Shown here in pieces: positions 43,954 to 57,900 of a DNA stretch of 64,000 nt. The number at the start of each line of letters is the position of its first letter. Within the stretch, counting starts at the first letter, position 1. The notes beneath the pieces were generated by a model. The model searched no databases, was not told where the DNA came from, and saw only the letters and a program-made list of their open reading frames with translations. The position numbers and the translations under genes are program-made. The stretch spans positions 2,068,782-2,132,781 of the forward strand of contig CM036759.1 of the NCBI GenBank assembly GCA_020796225.1, in the 5' to 3' direction. The stretch is from Arion vulgaris (Eukaryota; Mollusca; Gastropoda; Stylommatophora; Arionidae).

Positions 43954-45874
43954 GTAAATATGTAATACCGGATTAACTCATTAACTAATTGTGTGTGTGA
44001 CTTATCCAAATTATCACCCTGAAAACTGATTATGCCCAAAAATAGTGTGGTAGTGAGCCACACTTGGTTGAAAAATAGGTAGCAGCGAAAGAGTTCAACG
44101 TCCACCCGAGTCAAAGGCCACATCGTATTTGCCAGCTCTCTGCAAGAATCGTCAGAAAACATATACAACGTGTCGTGGTGACACAAGGAAAGACTACAGT
44201 AAACTCCGTACCAGAGGCCAAGTGCAGATACATCTACTGGGTAAGGTTTGCCGAGCGCAAATCCTAAAGTTGCGTTCTAAATCTCTGGATCGATTCAATC
44301 ATCTATTTTAGTGTCCTCAACCAACAGAAGGTCACGAAGAGACCAAAGAAAATCCCCCTTATCCATCTTCAACTCCCCAACAATCGATGCTGTTGATGCT
44401 AGCCTGGCTCTCTTATTGCCATAAACACCTGCATGCCCAGGAAAGCATATCTACGTAAGCTGAATACGCCAAAGAGAATTTGCTATACTATTCTTTTGTT
44501 GTTTCATAGTGACAACAAAGTATGCTTGCCATTAGTTTGTTATCCTACATCATCGGCAGGAAGCTGAACAAAATACAGCGTTCTATTATTTTGTGATTTA
44601 TACATTTTCACCAATTATAATGTTAAATGCTCTTTGCTTCCAGGTTTACATTGTTGTCAAATTTGTATTATATGTAATGAGCTCCAGCCAGTGCTATGGA
44701 GTTCATGTACCGTTGACTGGTCCTCCAGCAGATCAGACAAGAAAATATGCATACAAAAGAAGAGGTAGAGGAGAGAAATGGATGTAAGAGACAAGCTGGA
44801 CTACGGTTTAGAATTAGTGAGGATCATCGTTGAACTCCGGACAGGTCCATAGGTGCTCAGATCAGGTCACTGCCATTGTTTACATTGTAAGGCTACTTGT
44901 TTTCACAGCAAAATCACCACTTGCCTCCTTGACAGTTTTGCCTTGTATTTCACTTGTCTCGAATCACTGACCTATCCATGTACATCACCATCTTTTGTCT
45001 TTTCATATATTTGTGCTTGGATCTCAGAATCAACCATATTAAGAATTTGTTCTCTATAACTATTATCACATGAAATATGGACAGAAGAAGTGGTGTTTTA
45101 ATCCATCGTTACCCACTTCCTTCCAATATAATTATTTGTAGGTCTAGATACCTACTGTATGGCTTTAGCATGGCCTATCCATGATTGACCTCATTTCAGT
45201 CTGATGCCTGTCAGGTATGGTCTGCATTTCATGGAGTTAGTGTTTGTCAGCTTTCACCTTGAGGTAGGTACAATTTCACTCTGCTGTCCATTGTGGGAAG
45301 TCCATGGGGTATCTCATGATTTGACAGGATGTGTCCATTGTGCACCCAAGAATAATCCACAGTGCTGTCTCACTGATTGTGAGGATGGTCAGCACGTATT
45401 CAGTGTGAGAGCACCAGCCCTGGTATAATATCAGTAGCCATTGTTCAAAGTTCACTGCCACTATAACTTGTAATGCCAACAGATCCCTTCTGGTTTTGGT
45501 CATATATGGTCTATGTGTTCTTTGAATGCCAGGCTTCAGTCAGATCTAACCAGATATTTCCTGGTCCTTTCATTGGTTTGTCTACAGAGTTCCACTGTTG
45601 GCATAAAATCTTCCATGCATCATTTGGAGCATAATATCTAAGTTGTCTAATGTATAGAAATGCTGACACATTTTTAGAAAATATCATTGAACTACAAACC
45701 ATTTTAATGATAGCAGAAACCATTTAAATCACATTTTGTTTGATAAAACCATGCATGAATCTAATAACAGTCTTCTTCAAAATAGGAAATGATGAGGACG
45801 ATGATGATGAAGAGGATGATGATAATGCTGACACCACAGAAAAGCCTCCAGAAAAGAAAAGAAAAACAAAATAA
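43680..45874 (+). CDS. GON7: GON7-like KEOPS complex subunit
   Basis: GON7 is the small, largely disordered subunit of the KEOPS/EKC complex, which makes t6A at position 37 of ANN-decoding tRNAs; in humans it binds LAGE3. Two exons, 43680-43953 and 45786-45874, join in phase 1 through a Gly codon. They give 120 residues (human 100). The N-terminal half contains DQLQTSLSYIQKESNSIL, an amphipathic helix like the human GVAQMKDMVTELFDPL segment. The C-terminal exon is NDEDDDDDEEDDDN followed by EKPPEKKRKTK, matching the human acidic tail ending in KRPKTPS. The ATG at 43680 has a strong Kozak context (A at -3, G at +4). The reading frame stays open upstream to another ATG at 43527, adding 51 codons of unknown status. 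Confidence 0.8.
43954..45785. other. GON7 intron
   Basis: Mostly unique. A short R-b LINE fragment (GTTGAACTCCGGACAGGTCC) lies at about 44830. Both strands hold short open frames around 45200-45500 with no recognised product. Confidence 0.45.
45786..45874 (+). CDS. GON7: GON7 exon 2, acidic tail
   Basis: Acceptor TCAAAATAG/GA, then NDEDDDDDEEDDDN, ADTTEKPPEKKRKTK and TAA at 45872-45874. An acidic run followed by a basic KKRK end is typical of GON7 C-termini. Confidence 0.8.
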
Positions 45875-46269
45875 CTTTTAACTTGTGGTCTGCATTGACA
45901 GTCTGCTTAATTGTATAGTCGGTCTATTGTGTCTCATTGATAATCGCACAACTCAAGACATACATGTCAACTAGTACGGTTATCCTGTAAGTTGTATGGT
46001 TTTTTGCTGATTTGAACACTGTATTAATGTACACCATTCATGTACATTTTTGGGAGGGATTTTCTTCTTGTAAGTTTCTGTTTCTGAATACCTTTCCCTT
46101 GTAGTAAAAATGAAGATTCTAAATGCAAATGTGCATTTTGATTATAATTAATTGCAAGACTTCCATGTTTTACTAGACATTTACTAACAATGAAGATAGC
46201 ATGTCTATATTTCATATGATAATAATAATATAACAGTTCAGTTTAAATTTAGTCTGATATTCATAGTTG

Positions 46270-46560
46270 TAAGTAACCAAGCAATAGACCAGGCTGATAT
46301 TCTGAATTCCCTAAAGGAGAGAGGATGCGTAAATGATTCAAGTAATAGTGGTGAATCTACAACACTAACCAGACTGCAAGAATTCCAAGTCAAATGTGGT
46401 GTAGCTAGACAAGAACACTATGCTGGTAGCCAAAGATGAATAGTAAACCAACAAAGAACCGGTGTCAGTTGCCACACGCTGAGAGACATACTTAGGAGGA
46501 GATCGGAACACTTGTGGACTAATTGGTTCAATGGTAGTAATGCGATTAGACGACTAAACT
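46270..46560 (+). mobile_element. LINE R-b C-terminal fragment
   Basis: DQADILNSLKERG, TLTRLQEFQVKCGVARQEHY, RTGVSCHTLRDILRRRSEHL and WTNWFNG, nearly open. It lies between the convergent GON7 and TAF8 genes. Confidence 0.8.
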
Positions 46561-46959
46561 AAACTCAGTTGTAATTTTTGTGTGACTGTTTATAACTTTT
46601 TTTTAAAAAGAATCTAGCTATCAACTTCCTTTTTTTATGCAACACACTACATATAACATACTTATTTCTAGATTTATCTTTAGCTATTTGAAAAGAACTA
46701 ACTTCCTAGTTTACTATTTTCATATTTAGAACTACAGTCTATTCCCAAAAATTGTCTGTGAAATAGCTATATTTTTCTACTACAATCAATGCAGTCCATT
46801 ATTTATTTTACAATGTAAACAATTATTGTGCCCAGAATAAAATGAACATGTTTTTAATTTCAATGAATAAAGTTAATATTACAGAATAATCTGAGCATTT
46901 TTTTACTACTTGTAATGCTTGATATTATGTATTATGGAAGAAATAATTTATTATTGTTT

Positions 46960-47400
46960 TTCTTTACTGTCTTTTATTGGTTTGGTGTTCATTTGAGGAT
47001 CATCTTTATTGGACATGTCCATAATTGTTCCGATCTCCTCACAAGCATGTATTTCAGTGTGTTTAGACTAATAACTCATTCTGTGCTGCTTGGTGTATCT
47101 ACTGGGGTTTCTCTCATGCTTTTCCCATCTTGCGGCATCTATGGGTAAGCATAACTTGTGCAACCGAGAGAGAATACTCGCAACCGAGAGAGAATACCCT
47201 TTATCTTCATTGAAATCTTCAGAGAGTGTGTTTTCTCTTAGAGCATTGATGATGTCATGTTTGTCCATAGAAGGCCCATTCTCGATCTCAGCATTGCTCA
47301 TGCTCACCAGTGCAGCCGCTCTCTCACCGCCCTTCACCCCAGAATTGGTGTACATGTGTCTACCTCATGAGATTGATGAGTAACTCCAGTAGAAGATCAC
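46960..47400 (-). mobile_element. LINE R-b fragment
   Basis: The minus strand reads GGERAAALVSMSNAEIENGP, MDKHDIINALRENTLSEDFN and SRLHKLCLPIDAARWEKHER: the RNase H end and following domain of an R-b relative. Confidence 0.7.
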
Positions 47401-48080
47401 ATGATAGAATGGACATGCTTGAGAAATAAGTAGCTATAATGCCACAGGGTCATGCAGACATGAACAGCAATAAGGAAGCAGATTGACTGGCTGACACAGA
47501 AGTGGTTAAACATGGCAGATGTGTACAGAAACTATGTGCTTGAACATGGCAGATGTGTACAGAAACTTAGTGGTTGAACATGGCAGATGTGTACAGAAGC
47601 TAGTAGGCATTTTCTTGTGGCAACACACTATCACTGCCTGGATAGGTCAGTAACCTTATTCCAGGTTGCCCTTTTTGGTTGGTTTTTTTTTTAACGCTAT
47701 GAATTCAGGCATAGTCATGGCGCCTGATACTACCCTTTCACTGATTTTTTGCGTGAAGACTTGTTTTCATAATTACCAATATCATTCGCCATTCAGGAAA
47801 GCATTACTTTGACCTCAGAGATACTTTTAATTTAGATTCCCAAGTAAAAGATCAGAATCTCCTGTAGTCTTATACTTTGTGCACACAGAGAATTTTGACC
47901 ACGCTGGCCTCAAAGCCCAGAATTTCCATGACAATTGATCATTAACGCAAAGTGTTATCACCTTTGCTATCTGTGGCGTCTCACTGTTTGTAAAATGTAT
48001 ATTTCCTCAAGAGAAGATTACGTACCTCTCCAACATTTGTTTTGCTATGGTATAATTATTTTCACATAAATGTATGTGAC
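47400..48080. other. Intergenic, short tandem repeat only
   Basis: Three partial copies of GAACATGGCAGATGTGTACA at about 47508-47600. Nothing else recognised. Confidence 0.5.
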
Positions 48081-48480
48081 TTCCTTCTTTCTCTAATCCT
48101 GTTTTGCCTCACAGTGTCAGGATAAGAAGATATTTCTCGCCCGAGTGGTTACGGGGCCCAAATTTGGGGTGTAAAGAATAGAACCACTGTTACCTGCCAC
48201 GCATGTTGTAAGAGACAACTAAGGAGGTTTGGCTGAAATTGGATGCACGTCCTAAATGTGTAGAAGTCTTATGCATTTAGGGGCCTACCAAATAAATGTG
48301 CAACATATACACGTTCTTGGCATAGATCAAACATCACAAAGAGTGATTAAAATTGGTGGTAAAGAACAAAGCGCAAGAAGAAAGAAGATATATTTCTAGA
48401 ACAGGCTTCTGTGCGCCTTGATCCACAGCTTGGTTCCCTCCCTTTGACCCTTTCTACCGGTTCTCGAAATCTCTTCATAA
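48080..48480 (-). mobile_element. LINE L-b tail split by SINE-2
   Basis: TCTCTAATCCTGTTTTGCCTCACAGTGTCAGG-type sequence in antisense, continuing at 48390 after the SINE. Confidence 0.65.
48138..48381 (+). mobile_element. SINE-2 copy
   Basis: GCCCGAGTGGTTACGGGGCC ... CATGTTGTAAGAGACAACTA ... AAAATTGGTGGTAAAGAACA. Target duplication AAGAAGATATTTCT at 48124-48137 and AAGAAGATATATTTCT at 48382-48397, differing by one TA. Confidence 0.88.
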
Positions 48481-48673
48481 TTCTATGAGCATAAATTAGA
48501 TTATACCCCTGTTGACTTTCTAGGCCTGTCCGTATGTGACCCGGTTCCAGTAAATGTAGTCATCTCCAGTTAAAGATTCTATCTTTCATACCAAGGTAGT
48601 TAAATATTCTACTTTCCATACTGAGGTACCATCATCCACTCAAGAACAAAAAAACATACAATAATTAACACTT

Positions 48674-48906
48674 TTATGTCCATGTTTTCTTGACAATCTT
48701 TGCTGGTAAGAGATATGGGTTGTCAATGGGCTCGCTATCGGCTGGTGTATCTTCATGAAGGCTATCTCCCAAAGGACCTCGATCGGAAGTAACTTGATGA
48801 TGACTGGATTTTGTGTCTGCTTCAGAGTTGTCCTGTGACAAGGCTTCACAATCGCTAGGCAACAAGGCAGACATATATGGCAGTGGACTAGGTTTGCATG
48901 CAATTA
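48674..48906 (-). CDS. TAF8: TAF8 last exon
   Basis: Acceptor ATTTCAG/TA, then LIACKPSPLPYMSALLPSD, a Ser/Asp/Glu-rich linker, PIDNPYLLPAKIVKKTWT and TAA at 48676-48674. Human TAF8 ends in a longer basic cluster (KKPKIRRKK); here only KIVKK remains before the stop. Confidence 0.92.
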
Positions 48907-51900
48907 CTGAAATGAAAAATCCAAAATAAAATGTTGTATGGTCCTTCCATATACACAATATATTAGTATTCAAGTGAACTCAACAGAGGATATAATCAAG
49001 TTTCATTATTCAACAATAAAGTATATTCACTGCAATCTTAAACTGCACCAACAAGATATGCACACACAAATTGCTACACTGCAATCTTAAACTGCACCAA
49101 CAAGATATGCACACACAAATTGCTACACTGCAATCTTAAACTGCACCGACAAGATATGCACACACAAATTACTACACTGCAATCTTAAACTGCACCGACA
49201 AGATATGCACACACAAATTGCTACACTGCAATCTTAAACTGCACCGACAAGATATGCACACACAAATTGCTACACTGCAATCTTAAACTGCACTGACAAG
49301 ATATGCACACACAAATTACTACACTGCAATCTTAAACTGCACCGACAAGATATGCACACACAAACTACTACACTACAATCTTAAACTGCACCGACAAGAT
49401 ATGCACACACAAATTGCTACACTGCAATCTTAAACTGCACTGACAAGATATGCACACACAAATTACTACACTGCAATCTTAAACTGCACCGACAAGATAT
49501 GCACACACAAATTACTACGCTGCAATCTTAAACTGCACTGACAAGATATGCACACACAAATTACTACACTATTAAAAATACAAATAATTCTTCTGTTATT
49601 ATACTTCTGAATTCTGGTCATGTTAGATCATCAAGTTTTGTCATTAGAACAAAGTCTGGTATGCTTTTCATATCTAGACCATTCATTTTGTCAATAGGAT
49701 CAAGTGTGTAGTACACTCCATGTAGCAAACAATGCCCCAACTCAAGCGGGTAGAAATATGGACAGAGCTGATGCCATCAATGCGGTATACTCATTCAAGT
49801 GATATGAGCAAGTCTCAGACACTGGAGCGAGAATTAGAAGTTAAGTTTGGACATGCCAGACAGTGTCATCTTCGCGGTAGAGAAAATATACTAATCAACT
49901 TCTCATGGGTACAGTGATAAAGTGGACTTTTGGATGGTTGATACAGTGGAGGATGGAGCACACATGGGAATGCCCAATGTGACATGACGTCGATCGCATA
50001 ACATTCCATGTGATCTAAAATTCTCGTGTATCAATTATCTGGCATTCTTGTAAAATATAAGTGTCTCAGGTCTATTAGCAATCCTCTTTACGTTCCTCCA
50101 GGTTCATTCAGCACTTTCAGTGACACACAACAAGAAGACTCTGTCTCCAGGTCTATTTAGCACATCCTCTTTTACGTTTCCCTGCCAGGTTCCATTCAAG
50201 CACTTATCTAGTGACAACACAACTGTGTCTTCCACAATGAATGCCTGACTTAACACCATTTTCTAATGCTGACAGGGTTACCCAAGCCGGACATGTCAAA
50301 GGAGAGGTCAGACTAAATGTGGTCTCCAGTTTGGGGGTTGTGGGATGAACTAAATACCCATCCATATTTTTTAAATGGTGCAGCTAGAGAAACTAAAAAC
50401 AAGTTGTCCTGTTTAAATATAGTAAAATATAATTAATTTTGAGAACAATATAATTTTCTTCACACTGTAACAAAATCGCATTAGTGTCAAAAAAATATAT
50501 CCATGCAGTTGAATGTTGGAGAACTTTGTTGTTAATAACATGGACACTTACAAGGAAATGCAGATTTATCATCTTTGAAGAGAGATTGTGTAGTTCCTGT
50601 CTTGGCAATGAAGCGAGTCAGGGCAACTTCAACATTACGTTTCTGCGAGGCAGCCTTCTCTCGTACAAGTTGATATTCATTTGTTGGCTGTTTAAAACAC
50701 TGTAACAAAATATGGTACAAGAAGCTCAACAATGTGATTATTCATTTATTCATCATCAGAGATGGATCAAGAAATCAATAATCTTGTTTTCTCTAATCCT
50801 GGGTTGTCTCACAGTGTCAGGATAAGAAGATAGTTCTGAAACATGCACCTCGTACATAGTGTCTTTCACTGGCACTATTGAGGAGCATCTGGCCATATGA
50901 ATAAGAGCGCTGGCTCCCATGCGCGAGACCCAGGTTCAATCCCCGGTAAAGCCAAAGAGTTTCTTCTGTCAGGGGTATAAAGAAAAACATCCTAACCTGA
51001 ACAGTTTTGTGGTCTTCTTCTTCTTTGCGTTCGTTCTTTCGACTCAATTTTAATCACTCTGTGATATGTTTGATCTTTGCCAAAAACGTGTATACGTTGC
51101 ACATTGGTTTGTAGGCCCCTAAACGCATAGACTTCTACACGCTTAGGACACATGCATCCGATTTCAGCCAAACCTCCTTAGTCGCCCTTACAACATGCGT
51201 GGCAGGTAACAGTGGTTCTATTCTTTACACCCCAAATTTGGGCCCGTAACCACTCGGTGCAGTTTTGTGGTGACTGCACTAGCCATGCCCCCATCCAGTG
51301 ACTGCACTAGCATGCCCCCATCCAGGACTGACTAGCCATGCCCCATCCGTGACTGCACTAGCCATGTCCCCCATCCCGTGACTGCACTAGCCATGTCCCC
51401 CATCCGTGACTGCACTAGCCATGCCCCCATCCCGTGACTGCACTAGCCATGCCCCCATCCGTGACTGCACTAGCCATGTTCCCCCATCCTGTGACTGCAC
51501 TAGCCATGCCCCATCCCAGACTAGCCTGCAACCATTCAAAGCAGTAACACAAGCGTAACACAAGCATAACACGGGCAGTAACACAAGCAGTAACACAGGC
51601 AGTAACACAGGCAGTAACACAAGCAGTAACACAGGCAGTAACACAGGCAGTAACACAAGCAGTAACACAAGCAGTAACTGCCACTGTGATTTCCGATCTA
51701 CCAAAACAGCTGGTTGGTCTGTTTACAGTGATTTGCTTTCTGATGACTTGAGCTTATAGAAACTCTGGCTGTGGTTATGCCCTTTGCCTTGTGAGTCGAA
51801 GGTTGTGAGTTTGAATCCGGACCGCGCTGTTCTGTGCACGAGTGCAGTTTTTTCCAGAGACCTCTAGGATTGTTGTCGGAGCTACAGAGTTCGTGCTTTG

Positions 51901-54900
51901 TGCAATACTCTCGGCAAGTGGCGTACCACTTCTGCGGAGAGGGACAGAGCCATATGGGGTAAGAACCCGGTGCAATGAAGTCAATCCTTCAGCTTTAAAA
52001 CCCTTAACCCAAAAGACACTGGCATAGGTTGCATCTGATATTCCATGTCTGAAGGTTTATGAAATACAGACATAATCAGCCACAATCTTGAGACATTAAT
52101 ATTTGATATTGAGAAACAAAGTCCAAACTAACGGCCATTTTTATCAACAGTAATCTTTAATTTTAAAAAACAGGGACTTAAAGATTAATAACTAGTCACA
52201 CATCCTCATCAAAAGTCATGCCAAGAGAACCAACCATGGAACAAGCCCTCTCATCACAAGTTAGTACACATGAAATATGACAATCAAGGCTAGTACATGT
52301 GAAATATGACAATCAAGGCTAGTACATGTGAAATATGACAATCAAAGGTAGTACACATGAAATATGACAATCACATGTTAGTACACATGAAATATGACAA
52401 TAAGGCTAGTACACGTGAAATATGACAATCACAAGTTAGTACACATGAAATATGACAATCACAAGTTAGTACACATGAAATATGACAATCAAGGTTAGTA
52501 CACATGAAATATGACAATCAAGGCTAGTACATGTGAAATATGACAATCACATGTTAGTACACATGAAATATGACAATCACATGTTAGTACACATGAAATA
52601 TGACAATCACATGTTAGTACACATGAAATATGACAATCACATGTTAGTACACATGAAATATGACAATCACATGTTAGTACACATGAAATATGACAAGGTT
52701 AGTACACATGAAATATGACAATGTTAGTACACATGAAATATGACAAGGTTAGTACACATGAAATATGACAATCAAGGATAAATAAGAGACAGAGAATTGA
52801 CACAAACTTGAGTAAGAAAGATGAGGGAAATTTAATCTTGGGTATCTTCTTCTTCAAATGCTCCATATCGATCACTTGTTAACCACTCTGTGTGATTTGT
52901 ATGTGATCTGAGCCTAAGAGCGAGTGTACGATGTGCCAGTTATGCGCCTACAAGCAGGCCAGTAATCCAATTTCTGCTATGCTTTTTATTTACTAGGGTA
53001 GCTTCCTAGGTCCCTACATCAGTCTCCTGTTACGACATGCCTTGCAGGTCACAATGTTACTATTCTTTGCTTCCTTGCAGCCGGCACCACACGGGCGCAA
53101 GTCTTAGATATAAAAACTGAGGGAGCTTACACAAACTTGGTTAAGTTTTATTCAAAACCAAAGATGAAAAAAACTAAACTGACAAAACCATAAAGCAAAT
53201 AAACTTGTGACTATTTGGTCAAACAAGTTTTATAAAGATACATTTTTTTTTCTTCGATCCAGAAGCACTTGAGCTTTCAGCTCTTTGGCTTGGTGCCAAG
53301 TACATCGTAACCCTTCGGTTCGGTGCCACGAACACTGTAAATCTGGAGAACCTGTGGCTTTTCTGCCAGCCTGCGGAATTGAACCGCACTCACAGGGGCT
53401 TGTCACCCGTCGTCCAATGCGCTATGAGCACGCTGGGCAGGCGGGCTAAAGATAAATAAGACTAGATCATCATACAAACAAAATGTCTGACAAGAGCCAA
53501 ATGATGATCAAACACTTACTGCAGTTCTAATATGAGTATGGGGATCTGGAAATGGAGGCAAGTAATCTGGTATGTGTGCTGGATGTTTCCGTTTCTCTCC
53601 AACTTGAAGGATCTTGGACGGCCCAGTTAGTGGTGTTTGGATAGCTGTACATAATTGACAAGAACAATTACATTGAAATGTATTTGAAATAAGAAAATTA
53701 ACTGTACTAGCAAGGTTTACAAGAAAATCATAAAGCCAAGAAACAAAGTTGATGTACAAGTGGTGTCCCATTTTGTTGTGTCCTGTTCTGAGGTGTATTA
53801 CAACCTGGTCTCGTTCTGGACAGTTGGTAATATTCATCCTTCACTTTAGGGTTGTATTTTATTAGTCATAAACTTGACTGTGTATTCTCCTTTGATGGTA
53901 GTTTTAGCTTCCTTCTAGTTGACATGATGGTAGTTTAAGCTTCTGTAGTGCAATAATGATGATGATCCTCCCTAATCACATATGACAGACATGCCCAATT
54001 TATCTTCATCTTTAAATGATGGTCTCCAATGATGCAGAGTTTGTTCATTTGAAAAACTCTTCATTTGCTTGTGTATATGTTAGCAGAAAAGTTGAATAAC
54101 TTTTGAGGATGTATTAATTAGCTGCAGTTCCAAGCATCAAGTAACATGGAAAAGTGTTAATTAGCTGTTCTAGAGATAAATTAACTAATAAGAAAGTGTT
54201 AATTAGTTTATCTGACAATAAAATAACTACGGGAAGAAAGACCGTTTATTTTCTCTCCTGGCATGGTCAGGGATTGCTGTGAAATCAAGTCCTGAAGGAA
54301 ACATTCATGTCTGACATTAATACAAGATGAAGCTACAAACATCATACAGTATGCTATGTTTGATCATATGTTGTCTATCTTCTATCATTGTCTATCTTCT
54401 ATCATTGTCTATCTTCTAACATCGTCTATCTTCTAACAAACCACTTCACCTAGATGTTCTATTTTACCTGGTCAGTATGTTCTCCTGACAAACCACTTCA
54501 GCTAGATGTTCTATTTCTTACCTGGTCAGGTATGTTCTCCTGACAACCACTTCACTCAATGTTCTATTTCTTACCTGGTCAGGTATGTTCTCCTGACAAG
54601 CCACTTCACCTCAATGTTCTATTCTTACCTGAGTCAGGTATGTTCTCTAACAAACCACTTCACCTGATGTTCTGTTTCTTACCTGGTCAGGTATGTTCTC
54701 CTGACAAACCACTTCACCTCAATGTTCTGTTTCTTACCTGGTCAGGTATGTTCTCTGACAAACCACTTCACCTTGATGTTCTGTTTTTACCTGGTCAGGT
54801 ATGTTCTCCTGACAAACCACTTCACCTTGATGTTCTGTTTCTTACCTGGTCAGGTATGTTCTCCTGACAAACCACTTCACCTCAATGTTCTATTTCTTAC

Positions 54901-57900
54901 CTGGTCAGGTATGTTCTCCTGACAAACCACTTCACCTCAATGTTCTGTTTTTTTACCTGGTCAGGTATGTTCTCCTGACAAACCACTTCACCTCAGTGTT
55001 CTATTTCTTACCTGGTCAGGTATGTTCTCCTGACAAACCACTTCACCTCAATGTTCTATTTCTTACCTGGTCAGGTATGCTCTCCTGACAAACCACTTCA
55101 TCTCAATGACTTTCATACAATGTAATATACTGTATGATGTGATAACTTGTTATTTACTTTAGTTATAGCAGCAATCACTTAACTTTCATACAATGTAATA
55201 TACTGTATGAAAAATCTCTTGAACTGCTGACAAGAACATAAATGTTCTTACATTGTCCACACAACCATATTATTAATATTCTTGTAATATGTAAACATGT
55301 GATCAGTCAGATTGATCTTGCTTACTCAATGCTATAGCTGACTTACCCATCTCAACCAGAGCCATAACAACATCACTTGGCATGACAAGCGTCCGACCAG
55401 CAAGCTCAGCATAGGCCCTCGAGCCCCTTCCTGCTTCGTAAATATCTAAACAACAACACAAAATGGAAACAACATAAGACAAGCTAAACATTGTATGTAC
55501 ATATAGCTCTTCAACATAAACGTAACATTATAAGTATCTCTTCTATAAGATTTCAATTGTTTGTTTCTTTTTCTGTTTTGTTTGTTGCCAGACTTCCATA
55601 TTAATGATTCTAATGACAATAATTAGAACTTCAAGACTTGACATATCCAGAGAACATTTTTTCAGCAAATGGAAGAACAATCAACAAAATCTAATATAAA
55701 TGTAATAATGAATATCAAATCATATCACACATTTGTTAATGTAACATGTCACTATGAAGACTAAAAGATTATTGCACAATACAATATTTCTCCCAACATT
55801 GTGCTATCAATGCCAAACCTGGACGTTGAAATCAAACGACAGAAGAAAACCAGTCACAGCAGAGATGAAGTGTTTACGCAGAATGCTGGAAGTATCCAGA
55901 AGAATATTTTAGAAATGAAGACATCAGGAAAAAAGTGGGTACAATATCTTCATCAAGAAACAAATTAAATGGATCGGCCACATAAACAAATTAAAATGAC
56001 CAAGACAGTGCACCTCAAAGGACAATACAACTCAGATACAGCCGATAGAAGGCAAAAGGTCACACAAAAGCTGATTCTAGAAATCTCTTCTTATCCTGAC
56101 GCTGAGAGAAACAAAAAATAAATTGAGAAAGAATGAAAATAAGGAATCAGTTCTAGGCTATCAACACCAACAACAAGTTTTTTACACTGAGAAACAGAAT
56201 ATGATCATGTGTTTCTGTTTACTATTAGATGTTGGTCTAACCTACAACAGGGGCATGTCTATCTTAGAGCTGGTACCACATTGAATATCTGTTGCATGAA
56301 CTGTCTTACAGATGCTGTTTCAGTCACTCTGTGTAGTCGTCAAAGACAAATGATGACCGTGTACTGTATGGATGTGCTTCCTTCCTTTTGTTCGCTTGAA
56401 ATATTGTCTATATATTCAATGTTGTCTCTTGTATGTTGTCTCTGGATGCTGTCTTTTGTAGCTTACACAGAGGTCTGTATAGTTTTATGTCGAGTGTTGT
56501 TTCGTTAGGCCAGTGATTTTGTCTCAGTGTATCATATTCAGGGCAGTCTTGAAGTACGTGCTCTGCAGTCTGGTGTGCCTGTCCACATGTAAAATGGATA
56601 AGCATAGCCACAAAGCTGAAAGTTTACCAGGCCATAGTGCTAACCATGCTGCTGTATGCAAGCGAGACATGGACAGTGTATAGCAGACACAAAAGAAAAT
56701 TAAACCATTTCCACACAAGCTGTCTACGCAGAATACTAAAAATAAACTGGCAGGACAAAATTCCAGACAGCGAAGTCCTCACTAGAGCAAAGATCCCAAG
56801 CATCAACACACTGTTGCAGAAGGCCCAAATGAAATGGGTCGGTCACGTTGTTCGAATGCCTGATAAACGTATCCCAAAACAGTTGATGTATGGCGAACTT
56901 GAAGGGGCAGACGGTCAGCTGGTGGACAGAAAAAATGCTTTAAAGACACTCTTAAAGTGTCTCTGAAATGCTCGATATAGACAATACGTGCTGGGAATCC
57001 CTTGCGCAAAATCGCCAAATGTGGCGCTGTAACAACACAAGAGGAACCAGCATAGCTGAGAATCATCGTATTGTTGAGGCACAGAGAAAAGAGCTGCGCG
57101 AAAAGACAGAGCACACAACACGCACATGTCTAACCTTGATCATGTATGCCCCACCTGTGGTAGGGATTCTGTTCTAGGATTGGACTCTACAGTCACCTCT
57201 GCACACACCAGAGAGGTTCAGCAGCACACGTCTGAGATTGTTGTCATCATCGCTCGCGATGGATGGCTATACGACACATAGCTGAATTGCCAATCTTGAA
57301 TTTTGTACACATGTGGCTGCGGAGTCGATTGTGTCCTGTTCTATGGTATGAATGTGCTGATAATTGATACAATTTTTATTTCATTTGGGTGATCTTGTTC
57401 CCACTTTGATCTGCATGGCCATTGCATGGCCATTTGAGTTGTTCGTATGTGTCGATTCCTCCCGCCAATAATGGCTGACACATTCCGTTTCTGAGGACAT
57501 CTTTTTTTTGAGGTTGTTCTCTAGACAGTTGCAGTCCCTGCTGACGAGATCTGTCTTCCCGGGTTTGTCTGGAGTCGTCCTACTCTAGATGACTTCAGCC
57601 TTCTGTTGCAGGGCTCACCAACCCAGGCTTTTATGCAGGGTGTGCTCCCTGGACACTGTAGTTTAATCCTTATGCTTAAGGAAGTGTCATAAAGTAGAAG
57701 ACAAGACAAGAAAAGGATGTCCTCCTCAAGAGAGAGAGGACAAGTGCTATTTGTCCCATAGCTGGGGATGGGTTGGTTGCAGCCAGAGCATTTACCACTC
57801 GCGGTGGGTTCTGCACTGTCACCTATGAGGCCCCATCCTGCTCCCGCCTTTTGGTCTGGCCTTTCACCTTCAGTCTGTTCGGCTTGGTTAGACCTGCCAG

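Noticed and set aside
45204..45503. Overlapping frames on both strands in the GON7 intron
   Set aside because: No family recognised, no splice support; left as intron.
51387..51704. Leucine/valine-rich minus-strand frames (VTACVTACV-like)
   Set aside because: Translation of the 12-bp tandem repeat.
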